Source: Bacteroidales bacterium UBA3856 (GTDB taxonomy: Bacteria > Bacteroidota > Bacteroidia > Bacteroidales > UBA932). From it: DNA of 6,878 nucleotides. The position numbers and the translations under genes are program-made. This document shows, piece after piece, positions 1 through 6,135 of this stretch. Numbering within the stretch: position 1 is the stretch's first letter; the number at the start of each line of letters is the position of its first letter. The notes beneath the pieces were generated by a model, which had not been told where the DNA came from, made no database searches, and saw only the letters and a list, made by a program, of their open reading frames with translations. The stretch is taken from NCBI GenBank assembly GCA_002392525.1, contig DGHE01000141.1, forward strand, positions 1 to 6,878, read 5' to 3'.

Positions 1-176
1 CCTGACGTCTTGTGCTGGATGGGGTAGGCGAGCTGCTTGAGACCCCAGTCCTCTTCGTACACGATCTCTCCGCCGTTGTCGGTGATGAGCTTGGTGTACT
101 TGGCAACCGCTTCCTTCATCTGGGTATCAGACAAAACGGGAGTTGCAATGAAAACGGTTTCGTACTGGTTAACCAT
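1..176 (-). CDS. rpsF: 30S ribosomal protein S6, N-terminal part (cut by the left edge)
   Basis: S6 is a small-subunit ribosomal protein that binds 16S rRNA as a heterodimer with S18. Reading the minus strand from the ATG at 176-174 gives 58 codons that run off the left edge, about half of a normal S6. The N-terminus starts [16 protein letters not shown], the typical first strand of Bacteroidota S6. It is followed by an amphipathic helix ([12 protein letters not shown], about residues 20-31) and a second strand containing [13 protein letters not shown], the conserved W-G-x-K-x-L-A-Y-x-I signature of the family. The start is chosen because the family begins a few residues before YETVF and there is no Shine-Dalgarno, as usual in this phylum. 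In related genomes rpsR and rplI usually follow; they would lie outside this window. It is transcribed away from the acyltransferase gene. The identification is secure; only the C-terminal half is unseen. Confidence 0.96.
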   Translation of the reverse strand, partial: MVNQYETVFIATPVLSDTQMKEAVAKYTKLITDNGGEIVYEEDWGLKQLAYPIQHKTS

Positions 177-211
177 TGTTAGTTAATTAATTGTTTATAA
201 ATGTTTTATTG

Positions 212-239
212 CTTTTAAGGCCACTAAAGGCCCAAAAAG
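212..239 (-). promoter_or_regulatory. Hairpin at the predicted 5' end of the rpsF leader
   Basis: Positions 212-222 and 229-239 can pair across a six-base loop (223-228). The stem has eleven positions: four G-C pairs next to the loop, then one G-U wobble in the minus-strand RNA, one mismatch, four A-U pairs and a closing G-C. It sits right at the predicted transcript start of rpsF and no U-run follows on either strand, so it does not look like an intrinsic terminator. It could stabilise the mRNA 5' end or be an S6:S18 autoregulatory element as known for other bacterial rpsF leaders. I do not see the CCG-containing bulge described for that motif, so the function is open. Confidence 0.45.
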
Positions 240-244
240 GACTG

Positions 245-276
245 CAAATATAGCGCTTTTCTACCGGAAAAACAAA
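245..276 (-). promoter_or_regulatory. Bacteroidota-type promoter of rpsF
   Basis: On the minus strand there is a TTTG (276-273), then exactly 20 bases, then TATATTTG (252-245). This matches the phylum's sigma-ABfr consensus (TTTG at -33, TAnnTTTG at -7, spacing about 19-21). Transcription should begin around 238-240, giving a leader of about 62-64 nt before the ATG at 176. Both boxes are seen directly; the start point is inferred from the usual distance. Confidence 0.82.
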
Positions 277-286
277 AAATTATGAC

Positions 287-294
287 TATCTTTG
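287..294 (+). promoter_or_regulatory. Candidate -7 promoter box for the acyltransferase operon
   Basis: TATCTTTG is a perfect match to the Bacteroidota -7 consensus TAnnTTTG. It ends ten bases before the ATG at 305, so the transcript would start around 300 and carry almost no leader. No TTTG is present at the expected -33 distance (about 263-266), which lowers confidence. It lies back to back with the rpsF promoter. Confidence 0.55.
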
Positions 295-304
295 TTTTCA
301 CATT

Positions 305-1240
305 ATGAAAGACAAAAAGACATTTGGCGCATGCCTGGCCGGAGGATTCCTCCGACTCCTCGGACGCCTTCCGCTGGGCTGGCACCGCTGGTGGGGCCGC
401 GTGCTGGGAGACTTTGTCCGCGGCACCCTGCATTACCGCAACGACGTAGTCATGGTCAACCTGGCCCGCAGTTTTCCCGAAAAGAAATACGCAGAGCTCA
501 AATCCATTTCCAAACGCTTCTACCGGCACTTCGCCACCACCCTCACGGAAATGATCTGGTTCGGCGCCTGCAGGGGCCCCAAAGGCCGTAAACGCCTCCA
601 TGACAGCCACATCGTAGAAATCACCAACCCCGAGGAGCTCAACCGCCTCTATGCCGGCGCCCCGCAGCTCATGATGCTCCAGGCACACACCGGCAACTGG
701 GAGCTCATCGGCGGCATCCGCAACTACTCCTACGGCACCGAGCTCTCCATCATGCCGGAAGATTTCGCCGTCACCTACATGGAGCTGAGCAGCCCCGCCT
801 GGAACCAGGTGATGGCCGAAAACCGCACCGCCCCCGTCGCCGACCAAGGCTTTGACGGATACGTGGAAACCCACGAAGTCCTTCGCTTCGCCCTGGGTAA
901 GAAAGGCCGCAAGTTCGGCTATTCCTTCATCACCGACCAGTCCCCCTACACGGCCATGAACCACCCCGTGACAACGTTCATGCACCAGCCCACCAAAATG
1001 ATGACCGGTGCCACCGCCCTCGCCTCCAAGCTGGGCATGGCCGTCGTCTACTTAAGATACGAGTGCCGGGAAGAAGGCGGCTACCGCATGACCTTCGTCC
1101 CCATCTCGGACAACGCCAAGGGAGAAGATCCCGTAAAGCTGATGGAGCGCTACTACGCCCTCCTTCAGGAAGACCTCGAAAAACAGCCTTGGAACTATCT
1201 CTGGACACATAAAAGATGGAAAACAGAAGAGACTTCTTAA
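305..1240 (+). CDS. LpxL/HtrB-family lipid A (lauroyl/myristoyl-type) acyltransferase
   Basis: This 311-residue protein belongs to the LpxL/HtrB acyltransferase family, which adds a secondary acyl chain to lipid A at the cytoplasmic face of the inner membrane. The catalytic HX4E motif is present as HTGNWE (H128, E133). Other family marks are NLARSFPEK near residues 52-60 (the N-x-x-x-x-F-P segment), DQSP at 211-214, and the C-terminal NYLWTHKRWK (297-306), which corresponds to the W-x-H-R-R-W-K tail of the family. The N-terminal 40 residues are hydrophobic with Trp and Arg and look like a membrane-associating segment rather than a cleaved signal. Length is normal. The ATG at 305 follows closely on a -7 box. 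Its last 25 bases overlap the next gene. Bacteroidota usually make penta-acylated lipid A with one such enzyme; a role on another aminolipid is possible, so I leave the gene symbol blank. Confidence 0.88.
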   Translation: MKDKKTFGACLAGGFLRLLGRLPLGWHRWWGRVLGDFVRGTLHYRNDVVMVNLARSFPEKKYAELKSISKRFYRHFATTLTEMIWFGACRGPKGRKRLHDSHIVEITNPEELNRLYAGAPQLMMLQAHTGNWELIGGIRNYSYGTELSIMPEDFAVTYMELSSPAWNQVMAENRTAPVADQGFDGYVETHEVLRFALGKKGRKFGYSFITDQSPYTAMNHPVTTFMHQPTKMMTGATALASKLGMAVVYLRYECREEGGYRMTFVPISDNAKGEDPVKLMERYYALLQEDLEKQPWNYLWTHKRWKTEETS

Positions 1241-2304
1241 AAAAAAGCGCCCTGGCGGCAGTGGCGGCCCCGCTCATGGCCACCGCCTGCAAGAGCGGAC
1301 ATGACGGCGACAAATACGGAATTGAGCCCGACCCTTCCATCGAGAGTACGCTCATCGTCCCCAAAGCGTCCGGCCTCCCCATCACCGGCACATTCCTGGA
1401 CGAGATTTCCCACGACATCCCACACCAGAACTGGGGAGAAAAAGAGTGGGACCGGGACTTCCGTTACATGAAAGCCATCGGCATCGATACGGTCATCGAC
1501 ATCCGCTGCGGCTACCGTAAGTTCATCACCTATCCGTCCCCCTATCTCTTGAAAAAAGGATGCTATATGCCTTCCGTTGACCAGATTGACATGTTCTGCC
1601 GCCTGGCCCTGAAATATGACATGAAGTTCATGCTGGGCCTGTATGACAGCGGCAAGTACTGGGACACCGGAGACATGAGCTACGAGGTGGAAGCAAACCG
1701 CTTTGTCATTGACGAAATCTGGGAGCGCTACGGTTCCAAGTACAAGAGTTTCGGCGGCTGGTACATCTCCGGAGAAATTTCCCGCGCCACCAAGGGCGCC
1801 ATCGAAAGCTTCCGCACCCTGGGCCGCCAATGCAAGGAGGTATCGGGCGGCATGCCCACTTTCATCTCTCCCTGGATCGACGGCAAGAAGGCCGTGGACG
1901 CAGCCGGCGGCTCCCTCACCAAGGAGCAGGCCGTCTCCGTCGCCCAGCACGAGAAAGAATGGGACGAGATCTTTGACGGCATCCATGAGTTCGTGGACGC
2001 CTGCGCCTTCCAGGACGGCCAGATCGACTATGACGAGCTGGACGCCTTCTTCAGCGTGAACAAACGCCTGGCCGACAAATACGGCATGCAGTGCTGGACC
2101 AATGCAGAAACCTTTGACCGGGACATGCCCATCCGCTTCCTGCCCATCAAGTTCGACAAACTGCGCATGAAACTGGAAGCCGCCAAACGCTGCGGTTACG
2201 ACAAGGCCATCACCTTCGAGTTCAGCCACTTCATGAGTCCCCAGAGCGCCTATCTGCAGGCCGGACATCTCTATGACCGTTACAAAGAATACTTCAATCT
2301 ATGA
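1216..2304 (+). CDS. DUF4434 domain protein, Tat-type lipoprotein, putative glycoside hydrolase-like
   Basis: The 362-residue product starts with NRRDFLKK (residues 3-10), a twin-arginine motif, then a short hydrophobic stretch and a cysteine at 25 (MATAC), a weak lipobox. This suggests Tat export and lipid anchoring, though the lipobox is not canonical. From about residue 55 to the end the sequence resembles DUF4434, a TIM-barrel family related to glycoside hydrolases: GTFLDE (58-63), a W-x-x-D-F-x-x-M-K-A-I-G-I-D-T-V-I-D segment (78-95), GWYISGE (181-187), WTNAE (294-298) and ITFEFSHFMSP (332-342). E187, E298 and E335 sit at the ends of predicted strands and are candidate catalytic acids; this is inference. 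Its start lies inside the previous gene and its stop overlaps the next by four bases (ATGA), so the three are likely co-translated. Substrate unknown. It has seven cysteines besides C25, many for an exported protein. Confidence 0.78.
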   Translation: MENRRDFLKKSALAAVAAPLMATACKSGHDGDKYGIEPDPSIESTLIVPKASGLPITGTFLDEISHDIPHQNWGEKEWDRDFRYMKAIGIDTVIDIRCGYRKFITYPSPYLLKKGCYMPSVDQIDMFCRLALKYDMKFMLGLYDSGKYWDTGDMSYEVEANRFVIDEIWERYGSKYKSFGGWYISGEISRATKGAIESFRTLGRQCKEVSGGMPTFISPWIDGKKAVDAAGGSLTKEQAVSVAQHEKEWDEIFDGIHEFVDACAFQDGQIDYDELDAFFSVNKRLADKYGMQCWTNAETFDRDMPIRFLPIKFDKLRMKLEAAKRCGYDKAITFEFSHFMSPQSAYLQAGHLYDRYKEYFNL

Positions 2305-3614
2305 AAAAAACCTCTGAAATGAGTGCCGGACGCGTGCTGTTCGTAGCCATGGTGGCCGCCCTCGGCGGCATCCTGTTCGGCTACGACACAGCCGTCGTTT
2401 CCGGAACCACCCGCATCGTTGCAGACCAGTTCTCCCTGTCCGAGCTTTCCAAGGGATGGTACGTAGGCTGCGCGCTCATCGGCTCCATCATCGGGGTGTC
2501 CCTCGCCGGCATGATGTCGGACTTCCTGGGCCGCAAGAAAACCATGTTCATCTCGGCCGTCATGTTCAGCATATCGGCCATCGGCTGCGCCGTGTGCGGT
2601 AATTTCAGCCAGCTTGTGCTCTACCGCATCATCGGAGGTTTCGGCATCGGCGTCGTATCCATCGTCTCTCCGGTCTATATCTCCGAGGTTTCCCCGGCCG
2701 ACAAGCGCGGAACCATGGTTTCCCTCTATCAGCTGGCCGTCACCATCGGCTTTCTCCTGGCATACCTCGTCAATTATCTGGTCCTGAAAGGGGCCGACGA
2801 GAGCGCGGCGGGCACCTCCCTCGGCGTCCGCATGTTCAACAGCGAATACTGGCGGGGCATGCTGGGCATGGAAACCATCCCGGACCTAATGTTTGTCATC
2901 CTGATCTTCTTCATCCCCGAGAGCCCCCGCTGGCTCATCGTACGGGGAGAGCGTAAAGACAGCAGCGAGGAGTGGAAAGCCCTTCGGGAGCCCGGCATCC
3001 TCAAAGCCGTTCTCGCAGGGTCGGCCATCGCCATCCTGGGGCAGTTCATGGGCGTGAACGCCGTCCTTTACTACGGTCCCGAAATCTTTCAGGACGCCGG
3101 CCTCTCCAGCGAAGGCTCCATGTTCTCCACCGTCCTTGTGGGGGCGGTAAACATGATCACCACCGTCATCGCCCTCCTCATCATTGACAAAGTGGGGCGG
3201 AAGCAGCTGGTCTGGTGGGGCGTCGGCAGCATGATCGTGTGCCTTCTGGCCATCGGCACGTACTTTGCCTGGGGCCCCGCCCTGGGTCTCGGCACCGGTT
3301 TCCTGCTCACCTTCTTCCTGCTGTACGTATTCTCCACCGCCATCTCCATCAGCGCCGTGGTGTTCGTCCTCCTGAGCGAGATGTACCCGGGACGCGTACG
3401 GGGCCTGGCCATGTCCATCGCCGGCCTGGCCCTGTGGGTGGGCACCTACCTCATCGGCCAGCTCACCCCCTGGATGCTCGCGAACCTCACGCCGGCCGGA
3501 ACCTTCTTCCTGTTTGCCTTCTGCTGCCTCCCTTATCTGTGGATTATGTGGCGCCATATTCCCGAAACCACGGGAAAGACGCTGGAAGAAATTGAGGAAT
3601 ACTGGAAAAACTAG
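2301..3614 (+). CDS. Sugar-porter MFS transporter (XylE/GalP-like), compact central loop
   Basis: This is a 437-residue 12-helix permease of the major facilitator superfamily, sugar porter family, expected to import a monosaccharide with a proton across the inner membrane. Family signatures are all in order: GGILFGYDTAVVSG in helix 1 (22-35, with the coupling Asp D29), DFLGRKK (74-80), RIIGGFGIG (109-117), PVYISEVSPADKRG (124-137), PESPRWL (206-212), GQFMGVNAVLYYGP in helix 7 (247-260), DKVGRK (296-301), SEMYPGRVRG (359-368) and PETTGKTLEEIEE (421-433). Two things are odd. The cytoplasmic segment between PESPR and helix 7 is about 25 residues shorter than in XylE, and the helix 10 G-P-x-x-W motif is replaced by S-A-V-V-F (351-355). 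The first Gln of the helix 7 QQ pair is Gly. It starts within the stop of the DUF4434 gene. Substrate not predictable; a glycoside product of its neighbour is plausible. Confidence 0.92.
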   Translation: MKKTSEMSAGRVLFVAMVAALGGILFGYDTAVVSGTTRIVADQFSLSELSKGWYVGCALIGSIIGVSLAGMMSDFLGRKKTMFISAVMFSISAIGCAVCGNFSQLVLYRIIGGFGIGVVSIVSPVYISEVSPADKRGTMVSLYQLAVTIGFLLAYLVNYLVLKGADESAAGTSLGVRMFNSEYWRGMLGMETIPDLMFVILIFFIPESPRWLIVRGERKDSSEEWKALREPGILKAVLAGSAIAILGQFMGVNAVLYYGPEIFQDAGLSSEGSMFSTVLVGAVNMITTVIALLIIDKVGRKQLVWWGVGSMIVCLLAIGTYFAWGPALGLGTGFLLTFFLLYVFSTAISISAVVFVLLSEMYPGRVRGLAMSIAGLALWVGTYLIGQLTPWMLANLTPAGTFFLFAFCCLPYLWIMWRHIPETTGKTLEEIEEYWKN

Positions 3615-3625
3615 CTTTTTTTCAT

Positions 3626-3633
3626 TATATTTG
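3626..3633 (+). promoter_or_regulatory. Candidate -7 promoter box for the DUF4831-pepD-POT unit
   Basis: TATATTTG in the 45-bp gap matches TAnnTTTG exactly and would give a start near 3640 and a leader of about 20 nt. No TTTG stands at the -33 distance. A second, imperfect box, TATATCTG at 3644-3651, has TTTC 20 bases upstream (3620-3623), one mismatch in each element, and would give a nearly leaderless mRNA. Which is used cannot be told from sequence. Confidence 0.55.
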
Positions 3634-3659
3634 CAGATACGCTTATATCTGACAAAAGA

Positions 3660-4646
3660 ATGAAAAAACAACTGATAACCTTCATCCTGGGCCTTTGCCT
3701 CCTTCCCGCGGCAAAAGCTCAGGATGTCATTTATGCCCTTCCTTCCACCACCCTCACCGTTGAGGTGGAGGTGGAGCAGGAAGACTTCTTCGCCGGCCCG
3801 TACGCCACGTACGCCCGCAAATTCCTTAACATGGACGTGAAGGACCGCAATGCCGTGCGCTCATCCGTCACAGCCCTGGAACTCATCCCCCGCGTGGAGG
3901 CAGACCTGAAGGCCCTCTACAGCTGCGATAGCGACAACGCCGCCCTCCTTGCCCTCACCGCGCAGGGCCTGGTGGCGCTTCAGAACAAGGCCGATGCCGG
4001 CGCGCTTGCCTGGCGCTTCCTCCCCCCCGTCGGCGCCTCCTTCCCCGGCGGCGTCGCCAGTCCCGTCAAGGAGGAAACCCGCATCACCTACAAGAGCATC
4101 AAGACGGAAGACTCCGTGGTGCAGGTTCCCGTTGAGCACAAGGTAAAATCGGCCAAAACCCTGGAAGACAAGGCGGCGGAGGCCGCCGAGATGATCCTTT
4201 CCGTGAAGAAGGACCGCCTCAACATTGTCTCGGGCAACACCGACGCCTCCTACTCCGGAGAAGCCATGGGCGCAGCCCTCAGGGAGCTGGACCGTATTGA
4301 GAAAGAGTACATGGCCCTGTTCGAGGGCTATACCGTCAAACGCAGCTACACGGCCACCTTCGACGTGGTACCGGTCTCCGGTGAGATGCGCTACCTGGCC
4401 TTCCGCCTCACCGACAACGGCCCCGTCCCCGACGGCACCAAGGGCGTTCCCTATTACCTGGAACTGGAGCCCGAGAAAATGGTGCTGCCGGAGGAAGGCA
4501 AATCCAAGGGCAAAGTTACGCCCGTCCGCTACCGCATCCCGGCCATCTGCCGCGTAAAGCTCACCCGCGACGGCATCCGCCTCACGGAGTCCCGCATTCC
4601 CGTCTACCAGCTGGGAACAGAAGCCTATCTCGTACAATACAAATAA
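3660..4646 (+). CDS. DUF4831 family secreted protein of unknown function
   Basis: The 328-residue protein has a Sec signal peptide: MKK, a hydrophobic core (about residues 5-15) and an AKA-Q cleavage site after residue 20. It should therefore sit in the periplasm or on the outer membrane; there is no lipobox cysteine. The mature part begins with YALPSTTLTVEVEVE (25-39) and GPYATYARKFL (46-56), the conserved N-terminus of the Bacteroidota DUF4831 family. A helical block at about 171-222 (AAEMILSVKKDRLNIVSG through RELDRIEKEYMALFEG) is also typical, followed by a beta-rich C-terminus with RYRIPA at 290-295. No catalytic motif is recognisable and the biochemical role is not known to me. It has its own candidate promoter and is followed after 10 bases by pepD, so it probably leads a peptide-use operon. 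A link to peptide metabolism rests only on this position. Confidence 0.85.
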   Translation: MKKQLITFILGLCLLPAAKAQDVIYALPSTTLTVEVEVEQEDFFAGPYATYARKFLNMDVKDRNAVRSSVTALELIPRVEADLKALYSCDSDNAALLALTAQGLVALQNKADAGALAWRFLPPVGASFPGGVASPVKEETRITYKSIKTEDSVVQVPVEHKVKSAKTLEDKAAEAAEMILSVKKDRLNIVSGNTDASYSGEAMGAALRELDRIEKEYMALFEGYTVKRSYTATFDVVPVSGEMRYLAFRLTDNGPVPDGTKGVPYYLELEPEKMVLPEEGKSKGKVTPVRYRIPAICRVKLTRDGIRLTESRIPVYQLGTEAYLVQYK

Positions 4647-4656
4647 ACACTGTCAT

Positions 4657-6123
4657 ATGAACATCCAAGATTTAGAACCCAAAGTAGTTTGGAAGAACTT
4701 CCATGCGTTCACCCAGCTGCCCCGCCCCTCCTATCATGAGGAGAAGGTGGTGGAGTACCTGCTGAACTGGGGCAAAGCCCACGGCTATGAGACCATCAAG
4801 GACGGCGAAGGCCCCATCGCCAACGTCATCATCCGCGTCCCCGCCACCCCCGGCATGGAAAAATGCAAGGGCGTCATCCTCCAGGGCCACATGGACATGG
4901 TTCCCCAGAAAACCTCCGACAGCAGCCACGACTTCCTCAAGGATCCCATCAAGGCCTACGTGGACGGTGAATGGGTAACCGCAGACCGCACCACCCTGGG
5001 CGCAGACAACGGCATCGGCCTGGCCCTTGCCCTCTCCGCCATTGAAGATCCTTCCGTCAAGCACGGTCCCATCGAGGTGCTCGCCACCTATACCGAAGAA
5101 ACCGGCATGGACGGCGCCAATGCCCTGAAGCCCGGCATCCTCAAGGGAGACATCCTCCTCAACCTGGATTCCGAGGAAGAAGGAGAACTGTGCGTGGGAT
5201 GCGCCGGCGGCCTGGACGTATCGGCCACTTTCAATTACCGTAAGTACAACACGCCGGAAGGCAGCAAGGGCTTCAAGCTTACCGTCAAGGGCCTCAAGGG
5301 CGGCCACTCCGGCATGGACATCTCCCTCTACCGCGCCAACGCCAACAAGGTGATGGCCCGCATGCTCCTTCCCGTCATGGAAATGTTCGGCGTCAAGGTG
5401 GTGAGCTTCACCGGCGGTTCCCTTCGCAATGCCATCCCCTTCGAGGCCGTCGTTGAGATTGTCCTTCCTGAGGAGAACCTCAAGGCCGTGAAGGAATGCA
5501 TCGAAAACGTATTCGCAGAAATCAAGGCAGAGTTTGCCCAGTCAGACCCCGATGCCGCCCTTTACGTGGAGGACATTCCTGCAGCCGGCAAACACATCCA
5601 GCCCAGCGTGATGCTGAGGGCCGTGAAGGCTCTTCTCGCCTGCCCGTCCAACGTCATCCGCATGAGCCAGACCATGGAAGGCCTCACCGAGACCTCCATC
5701 AACATGGCCATTGTCCGCACCGAAAAAGGTAAGATCACCGTCCACAGCCTCATGAGAAGCGCCGTCGACAGCGCCAAGGCAGCCCTTGCCCAGCGCGTGC
5801 GCTGCATCTTCGAACTCGCAGAGGCCGACCAGGTGGTGTTCAAGGGCGGATACTCCGGCTGGACGCCGGTCCTCGGAACCGAGATCAACAAGGTGTGCAT
5901 GGACCAGTATGAGAAGGTCTACGGCTCTCCCATGAAGATCATGGCCACCCACGGCGGCCTGGAATGCGCCATCATGGGTGCCAAGTACCCGAACTGGGAA
6001 ATGGCGTCCATCGGCCCCACCATCAAATATCCCCACAGCCCCGACGAGAAAGTGAACATCGCCTCCGTCGCCCGCACCTGGGAGTATCTCAAGGCAGTAT
6101 TAGCGAACATCCCCAATAAATAA
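4657..6123 (+). CDS. pepD: Cytosolic aminoacyl-histidine (Xaa-His) dipeptidase, M20 family
   Basis: PepD is a two-metal (usually zinc) dipeptidase that splits a broad range of dipeptides, including Xaa-His, in the cytosol. All metal and catalytic residues known from Escherichia and Vibrio PepD can be placed: H78 and D80 in GHMDMVP, D117 in TTLGADNGIG, E147 (catalytic base) and E148 in TEETGMDGA, D171 in LNLDSEEEGE, and H460 in KYPHSPDE. Numbering is offset by only one or two from the Gram-negative enzyme and the length (488) is normal, so the protein is full-length and probably active. The lid/dimerisation domain, inserted between about residues 185 and 400, includes GLKGGHSGMDI (212-222). 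No signal peptide is present. The gene lies 10 bases after the DUF4831 gene and 12 bases before a peptide transporter gene, which fits uptake followed by hydrolysis of small peptides. The start ATG matches the family N-terminus. Confidence 0.96.
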   Translation: MNIQDLEPKVVWKNFHAFTQLPRPSYHEEKVVEYLLNWGKAHGYETIKDGEGPIANVIIRVPATPGMEKCKGVILQGHMDMVPQKTSDSSHDFLKDPIKAYVDGEWVTADRTTLGADNGIGLALALSAIEDPSVKHGPIEVLATYTEETGMDGANALKPGILKGDILLNLDSEEEGELCVGCAGGLDVSATFNYRKYNTPEGSKGFKLTVKGLKGGHSGMDISLYRANANKVMARMLLPVMEMFGVKVVSFTGGSLRNAIPFEAVVEIVLPEENLKAVKECIENVFAEIKAEFAQSDPDAALYVEDIPAAGKHIQPSVMLRAVKALLACPSNVIRMSQTMEGLTETSINMAIVRTEKGKITVHSLMRSAVDSAKAALAQRVRCIFELAEADQVVFKGGYSGWTPVLGTEINKVCMDQYEKVYGSPMKIMATHGGLECAIMGAKYPNWEMASIGPTIKYPHSPDEKVNIASVARTWEYLKAVLANIPNK

Positions 6124-6135
6124 TAGCAACCCATT

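Noticed and set aside
212..239. The intergenic hairpin as an intrinsic terminator
   Set aside because: No gene ends toward it on either strand and no U-run follows it; it is better read as a leader structure of rpsF.
1237..2268. Long open frame of 343 codons on the minus strand
   Set aside because: It lies wholly opposite the DUF4434 gene, has no family resemblance or plausible start region, and long antisense frames are expected opposite C-ending codons in GC-rich genes.
3605..3623. A-run, short loop and seven-T run after the permease gene, resembling a terminator
   Set aside because: The possible stem is almost entirely A-T with no GC core and overlaps the stop codon; too weak to call an intrinsic terminator.
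3861..4637. Minus-strand open frame of 258 codons
   Set aside because: It mirrors the DUF4831 gene; its Gly-, Val- and His-rich composition is that of a reverse-complement shadow. The same holds for the other antisense frames at 224-985, 2886-3671, 4672-5307 and 6331-6768.
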